A stretch of 64,000 nucleotides of DNA from Corticimicrobacter populi (GCF_003123725.1 NZ_QETA01000001.1:930001-994000), one strand, 5' to 3'. Positions 1-9,799 are shown, counted from the first letter of the stretch. Made by a program: numbers and translations. Notes: generated by a model not told the origin, from the letters alone.

Positions 1-429
<429 letters not shown>

Positions 430-454
430 TCATCTGTCGTACCGCTCGTAGCGT

Positions 455-2890
455 TCAGAAATCGTAGCGCACGTTCAGCATTGCGCTGCGTGGCTCGCCC
501 CAGGTATAGGTACTATAGAAGTCCATCATCGTGTAATACTTCTTGTCGAAGATGTTGTTCACGGTAAGTGAAGCAGACAACTTCTTGTTGAACTGATAGC
601 GGGCCATGGCATCGAACAGCCAGTAGCCATTGATGGTGTGGCGTACCGTGCCGGCGGTCGGTCGGTACACATCCCCCCAGGTCTTGCTCTGCCAGCGCGC
701 GCCACCACCCAGTGTCAGGCCACGCAGGTCACCCTCGAAGCGATAGCTGGTGTAGAGCATGAACTGATGTTCAGGCGAAATGGTCGAGATTTTTTCACCA
801 TCCTGTCGTGCCACCTGATGGTTGTAGCCGGCCTGGATCTGCCAGTTCGGCGTCAACTGACCTGAAATCTCGGCCTCGAAACCCTTGGTCTTGACGCCCT
901 GTACTGCCCGGAAAGCATCGCCACCGCTGGGTGTTCTGCCCCCTGTTGCCACCGCATAATTATCCTGTTGGAGCTGGAATACCGCCAGGCTGGCATTCAG
1001 GCGTCCGTCCAGAAATTCGGCCTTGATGCCCGCCTCATAATTCTCTCCCTTGAGCGGGTCCAACGTACTGCCTGATTCTGTCTGTTCTGACTGTGGCTTG
1101 AAGATACTGGTATAGCTGGCATACACCGAGAAATTGCGATTCAGATCATAGACAGCCCCCAGATAAGGCACGACCATGTCGGACTCACGGATATCCTCAC
1201 GCTTGTAATTGGCAAGGCGTGCGCCAAGGATCAGCTTGAAATCATCATGCAGATTGAGCCGGGTCGAGGCATAGAGGCCGTTTTCTCGGGTCACTTCATG
1301 ATTGGTAAAGACACTGCCCTGCGACCAGTCAGGCTCGGGCACGTTGCCGTTCCACTGGTAGTAGTCAGCAACGGCATTGTTATATCCAGTCTGTGCCCCC
1401 CGCCCGGTATTGCGCCAGACACGGCGCGAAATGCTGCCACCCAGCACCAGCTCGTGCTCGCGGCCAAACAACTCATATGGACCGCTGGCATAGAAATCCC
1501 CTGCATTGCTGGTCGTCTTGCCCTTGTAGCGCCCCAGCCAGAGACTCGTACCCGATCCATTGGCGGGGTCGGGATTGCCGGCGGCTGCTGCGCCCAGCGC
1601 GGCATCGTAGCCATTGATCTGGTGGTTGAGCTGCAGCTTGGCCATCCAGCCGTTGTCGAAATGATGCTCCAGAGTGGCAAAGGCGCTGCGCGTGTACTGT
1701 TCCCAACGGCTCCAGTTGGCACCATTGTTGAATGAACGCGGCATGTCATTGAAATTGCCATTGCTGTCGTAGATCGGGATACCACCCCAGCTCGACGCCT
1801 TGGGATCATTATCCTGCCAGTCCGCGCCCAGCGTCAGCAACGTATCGGGCGTGAGATCGACTTCAGCGATACCGTAGAACACCGTGCTGCGTCGTGAATA
1901 GCGATCGACCTCGGCGTGCTTGTCCTGCCAGGCTGCCACTGCCCGGCCCCGGATTCGGCCCGAGGCATCGAGCGGACCGCCCACATCCAGCTCGGTCCTG
2001 TAGGTATCCCATGAACCGGCAGCAGCACTCAGGTGCCCCTGGAAATCACGAGTAGGCTTTTTGCGGATCAGGTTGAGCGTTGCTCCGGGATCGCCGCTGC
2101 CGGTCAATAGCCCTGTGGCCCCCTTGAGCACCTCAACGCGATCATAGATCGCCATATCGCTCAACGTATTGCCTGCCGAATAGGCTGAATTGCGCTCCAT
2201 CGGCATGCCGTCATACTGGAAATTCTGGATCGCAAAGCCACGTGCCAGGTATTGTGTCCGTTCACTGTCATAGGTCACGATATTGACACCCGGCGTATGA
2301 CGGATCACATCGTCAATCGAGGTCAGGTTGAAATCATCCATGCTCTGGCGTGTGACCACGCTGATGGACTGCGGTGTTTCGCGCGGCGTCAGTACCATGC
2401 GGGTTGCGGTGGCAATCGTACCGGGGGTATAGGAACCACTGCCTTCTGTGATGTCACCCAGCGCATTGGCCATGACCGTGACCTGCTCCAGTGACTGTAC
2501 GGTCTCCGATGACGTATTTTCGTGGCGTGGCTCCAGGATGTAGCCATCGGCCGTGCGCACGGCTGCATAGCCTGATCCTGCCAGCAACAGGCGAAAACCC
2601 TCGGCAATCGAATGACGCCCCTGCAAGCCTGCTCCCGTCCGGCCCTCGAGGGCCCCGGCATCCATCACCAGCGCCACGCCGGACTGGCGTGCGAAATCGT
2701 TGAGTACTTGCTGCAACGGCCCTGCCGACACGTCATAGGTGCGAATACCGTCCGGATGCTGGGCCGTCTGCGCCAGAGCCGTCTGGCTGGTCCAAGGCGA
2801 CAAGGCAGGCAACAGCACCAGTGCCATGCCGATCGCGGCGGCAAGGGGAGCCCGGTTGAATACCGGACGAATGGAAAAACGGGAAACCAT
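455..2890 (-). CDS. TonB-dependent siderophore receptor with N-terminal signalling domain
   Basis: An outer-membrane receptor of about 811 residues of the FecA/FpvA type. After a signal peptide (hydrophobic stretch ending near SQTALAQ) comes an STN (secretin/TonB N-terminal) domain containing YDVSAGPLQQVLNDFARQSG, which relays ligand binding to a FecR protein. Then follow a plug domain (TPRETPQSISVVTRQSMDDF, VEVLKGATGLLTGSGDPGA) and a 22-strand-type barrel ending in the terminal aromatic YDF. The plug wording is typical of hydroxamate or catecholate siderophore receptors; the ligand is not known. The ATG at 2890 was chosen because AAGGAC lies before it and the signal peptide starts there; a longer frame reaches 2923. 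It is the last gene of sigma-FecR-receptor, all leftward, so ligand-induced and iron-repressed expression is expected. Confidence 0.93.
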   Translation of the reverse strand: MVSRFSIRPVFNRAPLAAAIGMALVLLPALSPWTSQTALAQTAQHPDGIRTYDVSAGPLQQVLNDFARQSGVALVMDAGALEGRTGAGLQGRHSIAEGFRLLLAGSGYAAVRTADGYILEPRHENTSSETVQSLEQVTVMANALGDITEGSGSYTPGTIATATRMVLTPRETPQSISVVTRQSMDDFNLTSIDDVIRHTPGVNIVTYDSERTQYLARGFAIQNFQYDGMPMERNSAYSAGNTLSDMAIYDRVEVLKGATGLLTGSGDPGATLNLIRKKPTRDFQGHLSAAAGSWDTYRTELDVGGPLDASGRIRGRAVAAWQDKHAEVDRYSRRSTVFYGIAEVDLTPDTLLTLGADWQDNDPKASSWGGIPIYDSNGNFNDMPRSFNNGANWSRWEQYTRSAFATLEHHFDNGWMAKLQLNHQINGYDAALGAAAAGNPDPANGSGTSLWLGRYKGKTTSNAGDFYASGPYELFGREHELVLGGSISRRVWRNTGRGAQTGYNNAVADYYQWNGNVPEPDWSQGSVFTNHEVTRENGLYASTRLNLHDDFKLILGARLANYKREDIRESDMVVPYLGAVYDLNRNFSVYASYTSIFKPQSEQTESGSTLDPLKGENYEAGIKAEFLDGRLNASLAVFQLQQDNYAVATGGRTPSGGDAFRAVQGVKTKGFEAEISGQLTPNWQIQAGYNHQVARQDGEKISTISPEHQFMLYTSYRFEGDLRGLTLGGGARWQSKTWGDVYRPTAGTVRHTINGYWLFDAMARYQFNKKLSASLTVNNIFDKKYYTMMDFYSTYTWGEPRSAMLNVRYDF

Positions 2891-2954
2891 GTCGAGTCCT
2901 TGTGAGGTTGCTTTCCTGCACATAGACGGACGAGTTGAAAAAAGCGGAACCTGC

Positions 2955-3956
2955 TTATGGCTGTTGCACCCCGACCCAGGTGAGATACGGTGTCATGCTG
3001 CGCAATCTGAGCGCAGGAAAGCTGCGCTGCAGCAGTTGCAGCGCCTGCTCCGGCCGGTCCAGCGGCAATACTGCGGACACCCGATAGCGGGCCAGGGCCT
3101 GTGTATCGAACAGCAGGTAGCCACGCCGGTGGCGACCCAATTCTGCCAGCACTTCTGGCAAGGGTCTGTCCTGAACGATCAACTGATGATCATGCCAGGC
3201 CTGCTCCGTCGTAGCGATATCAATGCGTTGCTGTGGACCGTAGCCGGCTGCCGTGACAGCAATCTGCTGCCCTGCCTCAAGCACCCGGGTTTCAACGCGA
3301 TCTGCTGGCTGTATCGATACTCTGGACTCCAGCATGGTCAGTTGTGCCGCCTCTGGCGTCAGGCTGACAATAAAACGGGTCCCCAGGGCCTGCATGTCGC
3401 CAAACGGGGTTACCACCACGAATGGCCTGTCAGGATCGGGCGCGACATCGACCCAGATACGCCCCTGCAATAGCCTCACAATCCGGCGTCCGCCTGACAG
3501 CTCGATATCGACAGCCGTGCTGCCATCCAGTGCCAGCAGCGTACCGTCCGCCAATTTTTGCTGCTGCCATTGCCCCGCAGGCGTGCTGACATCGGCCAGC
3601 AGAATAGCGGCGGGATAGGCCCTGAAGAACAGCCAGACCGGGATCGACAGCAGCAGGCACAGCACGGCCATGCGTACGTTGCGGCGCAGCCGTTCGCGAC
3701 GCCTGCCGATGTTCTCGAAACTGTGCTCGAGCGCGCGTCGCGCCGGACCGGACAGCGCACTGTCTCCAGCCCCGACCTGTTTCACCTGTCCGATCAATGC
3801 TTCCAGAGCCGATGCCGCTTCGGCATGCAGCGGGTCATGTTGCTTCCAGCGCTCGAACTCATGTTCGATCGTGCGGCGATCCTCGGTATCGTCGTCCGAA
3901 CTCAGGCGCACCAGCCACTCTGCTGCCTGGGCACGGATGGTTGGTTCGTCACGCAT
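2955..3956 (-). CDS. fecR: FecR-family sigma factor regulator
   Basis: An inner-membrane regulator of about 333 residues that would relay the signal from the receptor's STN domain to the neighbouring ECF sigma factor. The N-terminal cytoplasmic part (AAEWLVRLSSDD, FERWKQHDPLHAEA) is the sigma-binding DUF4880-type region. One membrane segment lies near residues 85-105 (MAVLCLLLSIPVWLFF). The periplasmic FecR domain contains LADGTLLALDGSTAVDIEL and FGDMQALGTRF. The start ATG lies inside the last codons of the sigma gene (8-base overlap, ATGCGTGA), pointing to translational coupling. A longer frame to 4043 runs through the sigma gene and was rejected. The receptor follows 64 bases downstream. 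Confidence 0.93.
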   Translation of the reverse strand: MRDEPTIRAQAAEWLVRLSSDDDTEDRRTIEHEFERWKQHDPLHAEAASALEALIGQVKQVGAGDSALSGPARRALEHSFENIGRRRERLRRNVRMAVLCLLLSIPVWLFFRAYPAAILLADVSTPAGQWQQQKLADGTLLALDGSTAVDIELSGGRRIVRLLQGRIWVDVAPDPDRPFVVVTPFGDMQALGTRFIVSLTPEAAQLTMLESRVSIQPADRVETRVLEAGQQIAVTAAGYGPQQRIDIATTEQAWHDHQLIVQDRPLPEVLAELGRHRRGYLLFDTQALARYRVSAVLPLDRPEQALQLLQRSFPALRLRSMTPYLTWVGVQQP

Positions 3957-4473
3957 GATCGGGAAATGCCGTCTGGCAATGCAGCAAGGCCTGCACCAGG
4001 TATTTGCGCACCATGCGGGTCGAGACGCCCAGGGCCTCGGCAATGGTGCTTTGCGGCATGTCTTCCAGATAATGCATGAGAAACGCCTGGCGAGGCCTGG
4101 GAGGCAGGGACTCGAGCATGATGCTGATGAGTTCGAGCGCCTGCAGTGTCTCGAGTATCTGTTCGGGCGAAGGATAGCCAGGGCAGGATTCCGCCATGGC
4201 TGCCAGCTCGGCGAGATAGCGCTGCTCGATCATTTGCCGGCGCGCCCGGTCGATCAGCAGATGCTGTGCAGTGGTCGTCAGAAACGCCTTGGGGGTACGC
4301 ATGCCAGATAGCGCATCCCGCGACAGCATGACCTTGAGGAAAGTATCCTGAGTCAGGTCTTCGGCATGATGCGCGCAGCCCAGCTTGCGTCGCAGCCAGC
4401 CGTAAAGCCAGCCGCGATGATCGCTGTATAGCTGTTCGATCGCGCCTTGCAGCGATTTGTCTGTCTGGAACAT
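3949..4473 (-). CDS. fecI: ECF RNA polymerase sigma factor, FecI type
   Basis: A 174-residue extracytoplasmic-function sigma factor. Region 2 is visible as LYSDHRGWLYGWLRRKLG and AEDLTQDTFLKVM. Region 4, with its helix-turn-helix, is visible as LPPRPRQAFLMHYLEDMPQS followed by TIAEALGVSTRMVRKYL. It belongs to the iron-starvation FecI group, which activates the adjacent receptor gene when the FecR partner passes on the receptor signal. A Fur-like box sits immediately upstream, so iron repression is likely. It is co-directional with and overlaps the FecR gene. A second, diverged copy of the same cassette lies at 30740-34819. Confidence 0.94.
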   Translation of the reverse strand: MFQTDKSLQGAIEQLYSDHRGWLYGWLRRKLGCAHHAEDLTQDTFLKVMLSRDALSGMRTPKAFLTTTAQHLLIDRARRQMIEQRYLAELAAMAESCPGYPSPEQILETLQALELISIMLESLPPRPRQAFLMHYLEDMPQSTIAEALGVSTRMVRKYLVQALLHCQTAFPDHA

Positions 4474-4481
4474 GCCAAATA

Positions 4482-4500
4482 AATCGATGTGATTCTCATT
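4482..4500 (-). promoter_or_regulatory. Fur-box-like site upstream of fecI
   Basis: Read on the minus strand the 19 bases are AATGAGAATCACATCGATT. I count 14 of 19 matches to the Fur-box form AATGAGAATCATTCTCATT, with the left half (AATGAGAATCA) perfect. It lies 9 bases upstream of the fecI ATG, where bound Fur would block transcription or initiation. It was found by eye, not by a weight matrix. Confidence 0.5.
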
Positions 4501-4548
4501 TTATGTTCCAGAATAACATAAACGTCACTCACATACCCTTGGCCCGGA

Positions 4549-5418
4549 TCAAGCCAAAGGTGCTGCAGCCGCAGCCAGCCCGATGCCTGCTTCCAGACTG
4601 CTGCCAGCCATGGATTGAAAAGCCTGTTCTGCCGCTTGGATCCGATTTTCGACAGAGGTAACATCCTGAGCTGTCTGCCTATCCTGCTTTGCCGTTTCCT
4701 GAAGTTTTTTCTTGATGGCCTCAAGCAGCGATTTCAGCGCCTGAATCGTTTCCTGCATTGATCGGGCATCCTCCCGCTTCTGTCGCGCCTCCTGCTGCCG
4801 TTCAGCCGAAGCTGCCTGTCCGCGCACATCAATGACAGCACTGCCTGTCAAAGAGGCATTATCAGGGGATCGCGATGCGTCGGCTTCTTTCGAGGGCACA
4901 TCATGTCCTGACGCTTCCTCCAATCCTGACACAGCAGAAAGTGAGGCTGTCTCTGCCTGTGCCCCTTCGGTCACCGCAGGTGACGCAGTACCGACGGATG
5001 CTTGCCCGCTGCTGCCTCCGTCAGCGCCACTTGAGCCCAATACCGCTGCCAGCCCCTGAATCTGCGAAGCCAGTTGTTTCAGTTGACGCAGGATACCCTT
5101 GACACTGGCACCATCCGACATCATCAGCAGGGCTTTGAGTCGGGCAATTTCGCGCTTGATTTCCTCCAGCCTCGCCCGTGCCAGTTCCTTGCGCGCGTCC
5201 AACGCATCCTGCTCCAGGCGTTGCAATGCTTCCGCCATTTTTCCAGTTTCCTGGAAACGCTTTTTTGCCCACTCGCTCAATGTGACCGACACATCAGAAA
5301 ATGCATTTTTATCGGTATCAAGCAACTGTTGACTGCCAGGACTTTCCGATTTTCCTGTGGAACGTGGGGAATTCAAGGAAATCAAAGTGCCACTATTGAA
5401 CGAAACGGAAGTCACCAT
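4549..5418 (-). CDS. Unknown coiled-coil protein
   Basis: I do not recognise this 289-residue protein. It has no signal peptide or membrane segment. The first 40 residues are rich in Ser, Thr and Asn (VTSVSFNSGTLISLNS), a composition seen in some proteins exported without a cleaved signal. Residues about 45-120 are a charged helix (EALQRLEQDALDARKELAR, LEEIKREIARLKALL). Residues 125-200 are a low-complexity Ala/Ser/Gly/Glu linker, and residues 205-275 a second coiled coil (QKREDARSMQETIQALKSLL). The C-terminus is small and hydrophobic (GLAAAAAPLA). The ATG has an AAGAGAA site upstream. It is co-directional with the fecI cassette 75 bases further on, but the Fur-like box between them suggests separate transcription. 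A structural or secreted role is only a guess. Confidence 0.75.
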   Translation of the reverse strand: MVTSVSFNSGTLISLNSPRSTGKSESPGSQQLLDTDKNAFSDVSVTLSEWAKKRFQETGKMAEALQRLEQDALDARKELARARLEEIKREIARLKALLMMSDGASVKGILRQLKQLASQIQGLAAVLGSSGADGGSSGQASVGTASPAVTEGAQAETASLSAVSGLEEASGHDVPSKEADASRSPDNASLTGSAVIDVRGQAASAERQQEARQKREDARSMQETIQALKSLLEAIKKKLQETAKQDRQTAQDVTSVENRIQAAEQAFQSMAGSSLEAGIGLAAAAAPLA

Positions 5419-5532
5419 ACTGTTCTCTTCGCCATTTTCCCAATACTGGTATACGGCAGAAAAAAGGAATTTTTTACGGGCGACTCCGTTCCGGTTGCTT
5501 CAGCGCATATCGTTCATCCTGCACAAAACACA

Positions 5533-6318
<786 letters not shown>

Positions 6319-6365
6319 TCAGCAGATTATAATGATCGTCCCTGAATGAATAGCCTGCATATACG

Positions 6366-7217
6366 ATGCGCCTGGGCCGATCCCGCCAAAGCAGCAATAT
6401 AGAAGACCGCCGCCGGAATGGCCCGCGAGCAGGCCGTGCCGGCATCGGCCTGGGCACCATTGTCCTGGCACTGGTGGCGCTGTACTTCGGCGTCGATCCT
6501 GCCGTGGTGCTGCAAATGGCTGATCAGGGCGCCTCGTCACCGGCACCGGCCACCCAGACCACGGGAGCGCCGACCGACGCACAGGGCCAGTTTGTTTCCC
6601 GTGTGCTGGGCGAAACCGAAGATACCTGGCGCACCATTTTCAACGAGCAGACCAATGGTCGCTACCGCGATGCCACACTGGTGCTCTACCGCGGTGCCAC
6701 GCCGACCGCCTGCGGCACCGGCCAGTCGGCGATGGGGCCGTTTTACTGCCCGGCCGATACGCGTGTCTATATCGACCTGGCCTTTTTCGACCAGATGGCC
6801 AGCCAGATGAATGCGCCTGGGCAATTTGCCCAGGCCTACGTGATCGCTCATGAGATCGGCCACCACGTACAGCACCAGCTTGGCACGCTCGAACGCGTCA
6901 ATCGCCAGCGCGCTGCAGCGTCCACGAGCCAGGCCAACCGGCTGTCGGTGCGCCTGGAGCTGCAGGCTGACTGCTATGCGGGCGTCTGGGCCCATCATGC
7001 CGATGCCGCCCGCCAGATCCTCGAGGCCGGTGACATCCAGGCGGCACTGGACGCCGCCAGCGCCGTCGGTGACGACACACTGCAACGTCGCCACCAGGGA
7101 CAGGTCGTGCCTGATTCGTTTACACACGGTTCCGCCCAGCAGCGCATGCAATGGTTCAGTCGCGGCCTGAACAGCGGACAACTCCAGGATTGCGATACTT
7201 TTTCCGTATCTCCCTGA
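6366..7217 (+). CDS. ypfJ: YpfJ-like neutral zinc metallopeptidase
   Basis: A 283-residue membrane-anchored putative zinc protease of the YpfJ/KPN_02809 family. The N-terminus is arginine-rich (RLGRSRQSSNIEDRR), followed by a single hydrophobic anchor near residues 25-42. The zinc motif HEIGHH is at residues 162-167 and the third-ligand region is LQADCYAGVWA. The order of features and the length are normal for the family, whose physiological substrate is not known. The start is the first ATG of the frame, 72 bases from the divergent SDR start. The YkgJ-like gene follows 20 bases downstream, possibly on the same transcript. Confidence 0.9.
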   Translation: MRLGRSRQSSNIEDRRRNGPRAGRAGIGLGTIVLALVALYFGVDPAVVLQMADQGASSPAPATQTTGAPTDAQGQFVSRVLGETEDTWRTIFNEQTNGRYRDATLVLYRGATPTACGTGQSAMGPFYCPADTRVYIDLAFFDQMASQMNAPGQFAQAYVIAHEIGHHVQHQLGTLERVNRQRAAASTSQANRLSVRLELQADCYAGVWAHHADAARQILEAGDIQAALDAASAVGDDTLQRRHQGQVVPDSFTHGSAQQRMQWFSRGLNSGQLQDCDTFSVSP

Positions 7218-7237
7218 TTCCTCTATCTCTCAACATC

Positions 7238-7687
7238 ATGTCCATCCCGCAGATTATCAGGCCGGCTGCCAATGAAAGCATGCTCGAGAACCCGTGCCTC
7301 AATTGTGGTGCCTGCTGCGCCCATTTCCGGGTTTCCTTCTACTGCGGCGAGATCAACGATGGGCAGGGAGGTTCCGTCCCCCCTGAGCTGACGACACAGA
7401 TCGGCCCCTTGCGAGCCTGCATGAAAGGGACTGAACATGGCGGCGCACGCTGCATCGCCTTGCGTGGGGAACTTGGCCAGCCAGGTATCCATTGCGCCAT
7501 CTATACCCTGCGGCCTTCCACCTGCCGGGACTTTCCTGCCTGGGAGCTTGATGGCAGCCCCAATCCGGACTGCCAGCGCCTGCGCATGAAGATCGGTCTG
7601 CCTCCCCTGCCCCCTCTGATCAACGAAGATGATGATGACCAGGATCCCAGCAATACGCCACCGGGCCAGCATGACATTGCCGCCTGA
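7238..7687 (+). CDS. YkgJ-family cysteine-cluster protein
   Basis: A 149-residue cytoplasmic protein of the YkgJ (CxxCxxCC) family, thought to hold a zinc or iron-sulfur site. The signature reads CLNCGACCAHF near the N-terminus. It is followed by further conserved cysteines in RCIALRGELG, HCAIYTLRPSTCRDFPAW and NPDCQRLR. The acidic tail (NEDDDDQDPSN) is outside the domain. The reaction is unknown for the family. I started at 7238 (MSIPQIIRP) because earlier in-frame ATGs lie inside ypfJ. It is co-directional with ypfJ. Confidence 0.88.
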   Translation: MSIPQIIRPAANESMLENPCLNCGACCAHFRVSFYCGEINDGQGGSVPPELTTQIGPLRACMKGTEHGGARCIALRGELGQPGIHCAIYTLRPSTCRDFPAWELDGSPNPDCQRLRMKIGLPPLPPLINEDDDDQDPSNTPPGQHDIAA

Positions 7688-7763
7688 GGGCACAATTTGA
7701 CCTAAAGCAAGCGCTTCATCGAAGATCACCGGCAGGCCTGAAGAACTGTTATAGAATCTGCGC

Positions 7764-8219
7764 ATGCCCGCCCGACGCTACGCCCCTCGCTACGCTCATG
7801 GCTTCATGCGCCTTCTGGTCTGCATGGGCCTGCTGCTGTGGCTGGCCCGGGCCATGCTGCCAACCGGCTACATGCCCGATGGAGATGCCTTACGCCAGGG
7901 CAATCTGTCGTTGATATTCTGTTCTGCAGAAGGGCATGGCGATCCCGCCGCTCGGACCGCCTGGTACGAGCAAGAAGGCCAAGCACTGCCGGGCCTGCTC
8001 GATACCGGCGACGAAAGTCCTGCGACAGATATGGCGACCTGCCCATTCGCTTTGATGGCGGGGGCGGTCCCCCCACCATCCACACAGGCACTCCCCGGCC
8101 CCATGATCCGGCTGACGCGTGCCCCATTGCCAGTGCTCATGCTGCCGGCTGCGACCCCGGCACCCGCCGGGCCGCCTCTTGGATCACGGGCCCCGCCTGC
8201 CCATATCTTCACCACATAA
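7764..8219 (+). CDS. DUF2946-type small membrane-associated protein
   Basis: A 151-residue protein with an N-terminal hydrophobic segment (LLVCMGLLLWLARAMLPTGYMP), a central cysteine pair (LIFCSAEG, TCPFALMAG) and a C-terminal GSRAPPAH. The order TGYMP - C - CPFA - RAPP fits the DUF2946 family, small proteins often encoded beside copper-handling genes; their function is not established. It is the first gene of the copper/cytochrome cassette; the SCO gene follows 83 bases later. TATAGAAT shortly before the start could be a -10 element but has no clear -35 partner. It is probably anchored in the inner membrane with the cysteines outside. Confidence 0.75.
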   Translation: MPARRYAPRYAHGFMRLLVCMGLLLWLARAMLPTGYMPDGDALRQGNLSLIFCSAEGHGDPAARTAWYEQEGQALPGLLDTGDESPATDMATCPFALMAGAVPPPSTQALPGPMIRLTRAPLPVLMLPAATPAPAGPPLGSRAPPAHIFTT

Positions 8220-8302
8220 TTTCCGGACATATCTGTCCGGGCATGCCGTGCCACAGGCAGGGCATGCAGCACCATCATAGAGACAGAACAAAGGATTTTC
8301 CG

Positions 8303-8905
8303 ATGAGTCTTCATTCAAGCCGGCGCCTGTTCCTTGCCGCCATGGGCGCGTTGACACTGGCCGTGGCCGGTTGCAGCCAGAGCGATGAACTGACCGATAT
8401 CAATGGCATCGACCTCAGCACCGCCAATCTCGGCAAGTCATTCGAGCTGACCGATACCGAAGGCAATACCCGTACCCTCAAGGACTTCGATGGCAAGGCC
8501 GTCATGATCTTCTTCGGTTTCACGCAATGCCCCGATGTCTGCCCGACCGCACTCTATCGTGCCACCGAAGTCAAGCAGATGCTGGGCGACGACGCCGACA
8601 AGCTGCAGGTTCTCTTCATCACGGTCGACCCGGAGCGCGACACACCGGAAATCCTGAAATCGTATGTCACGGCCTTCGATCCGGGTTTCATCGGCCTGTA
8701 CGGCGACCTGGATCGCACCGCCAAGACGGCACGCGACTTCAAGGTGTACTACGAAAAAGTCCCGACCGCGTCGTCCTACACCATCGACCATACGGCACTG
8801 AGCTATCTCTATGACACCAAGGGCCGCTTGCGCCTGGCGCTCAGGCATACCCAAACGGCTGATGAATACGCTGCGGATATCCGCAAAGTACTGGCAGCCA
8901 ATTGA
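8303..8905 (+). CDS. SCO1/SenC-family copper metallochaperone (lipoprotein)
   Basis: A 200-residue thioredoxin-fold protein that would deliver copper to, or reduce, the CuA site of a cytochrome oxidase. A lipobox (TLAVAGC, lipidated Cys24) places it on the periplasmic face of the inner membrane. The copper ligands are in CPDVC (Cys76, Cys80) and His163 in TIDHTALSYLYD, all intact. The SD AAAGGA precedes the ATG at 8303; the longer frame back to 7838 crosses the DUF2946 gene and was rejected. The PCu(A)C chaperone follows 26 bases downstream. A second, more diverged SCO protein is encoded at 10371 in the same cassette. Confidence 0.93.
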   Translation: MSLHSSRRLFLAAMGALTLAVAGCSQSDELTDINGIDLSTANLGKSFELTDTEGNTRTLKDFDGKAVMIFFGFTQCPDVCPTALYRATEVKQMLGDDADKLQVLFITVDPERDTPEILKSYVTAFDPGFIGLYGDLDRTAKTARDFKVYYEKVPTASSYTIDHTALSYLYDTKGRLRLALRHTQTADEYAADIRKVLAAN

Positions 8906-8931
8906 TCGCCGTCACATCAAAGGAATAAGAC

Positions 8932-9462
8932 ATGAAAACCCTGATTACCCGTACCCTCGCCCTCGCACTGGCCACGACCGCTTTTTCGGCCTGGGCCGAT
9001 CACGCTGACCATACCGCCCAGCATCAACCCGTTCAGATCGAACAGGCCTGGGTGCGCGCAACTGTACCCCAGCAGACCGCCACGGGAGCCTTCATGCTGA
9101 TCACGGCCGATGCCGACAGCAAGCTGGTCAAAGCGGCTTCGCCCCTGTCGGACAAGGTCGAAGTGCATGAGATGAAGATGGACAACGATGTCATGCGCAT
9201 GCGCCAGGTCGAGAACCTGCCCCTGCCTGCCGGTCAGACGGTGGAGCTCAAGCCGGGCGGCTATCACATCATGATTCTGGACTTGAAGGAACAGATCAAG
9301 GAAGGTGACCACGTCCCGCTGACGCTGACCGTCGAGGATGCCAGCGGTCAGCAGGCCGACATCGAAGTACAGGCACCTGCCCGCGCCCTGGCTGCCGGCA
9401 ATGGTCACAGCGGCCATGGCGATCATGGTCAGATGCAGCATGATCAGTCGCACAAGCATTGA
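8932..9462 (+). CDS. PCu(A)C-type periplasmic copper chaperone
   Basis: A 176-residue exported protein of the DUF461/PCu(A)C family, which binds Cu(I) and passes it to SCO or directly to CuA. The signal peptide ends near AFSAWA. The copper ligands are visible as EVHEM, MRMRQV and GYHIMI, matching the H...M...H.M pattern. The C-terminus is an extra His/Met-rich tail (GHSGHGDHGQMQHDQSHKH) that could be a further copper-binding site. The SD AAGGAATAAG precedes the ATG. The next gene starts inside its last 23 bases. Confidence 0.93.
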   Translation: MKTLITRTLALALATTAFSAWADHADHTAQHQPVQIEQAWVRATVPQQTATGAFMLITADADSKLVKAASPLSDKVEVHEMKMDNDVMRMRQVENLPLPAGQTVELKPGGYHIMILDLKEQIKEGDHVPLTLTVEDASGQQADIEVQAPARALAAGNGHSGHGDHGQMQHDQSHKH

Positions 9463-9799
9463 TACGCGACTGGCTCGCACCTTGAGAACAGCACTGGGTA
9501 CCAGCAGCATTGCCCTGCTGCTGGTACCCAGTGCCTCGGCAGCGGGTGACGTGCTGCCGCTGGCACGCCAGAAAACCTGTATGTCCTGTCATGCACTGGA
9601 CCGCAAAATGGTCGGCCCCGCCTACCAGGATGTGGCGGCTCGCTACGCAGGACAGCCTGATGCCGTGGCACGACTGACACAGACCATCATGCAGGGCGGT
9701 CGCGGCAACTGGGGTCCTGTGCCAATGCCACCGAGCCCCAGGGTCACGCAGGTCGAGGCAGACCAACTGGCACGCTGGATACTTTCGCTGCAACCATGA
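9440..9799 (+). CDS. Class I c-type cytochrome (c551-like)
   Basis: A 119-residue exported monohaem cytochrome c. The signal peptide has a basic region (RTSIDTRLARTLR), a hydrophobic core (SIALLLVP) and a cleavage-like SASAA. The haem motif CMSCH is at Cys47-His51 and a methionine ligand is likely in PVPMPP. The size and the sequence MVGPAYQDVAARY fit cytochrome c551/c5-like electron carriers of the periplasm. The start at 9440 overlaps the copper chaperone gene by 23 bases; an ATG 15 bases earlier is possible. The signal-peptide region contains a perfect 19-bp inverted repeat (9491-9534). The stop overlaps the next start (ATGA). Confidence 0.88.
   Translation: MISRTSIDTRLARTLRTALGTSSIALLLVPSASAAGDVLPLARQKTCMSCHALDRKMVGPAYQDVAARYAGQPDAVARLTQTIMQGGRGNWGPVPMPPSPRVTQVEADQLARWILSLQP
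9491..9534 (+). repeat. Perfect 19-bp inverted repeat inside a cytochrome gene
   Basis: GCACTGGGTACCAGCAGCA is followed by a 6-base loop (TTGCCC) and its exact reverse complement. The transcript would form a very stable hairpin 51-94 bases after the start codon of the cytochrome gene, inside the signal-peptide coding region. It has no T tract after it, so it is not a standard terminator. Confidence 0.9.
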
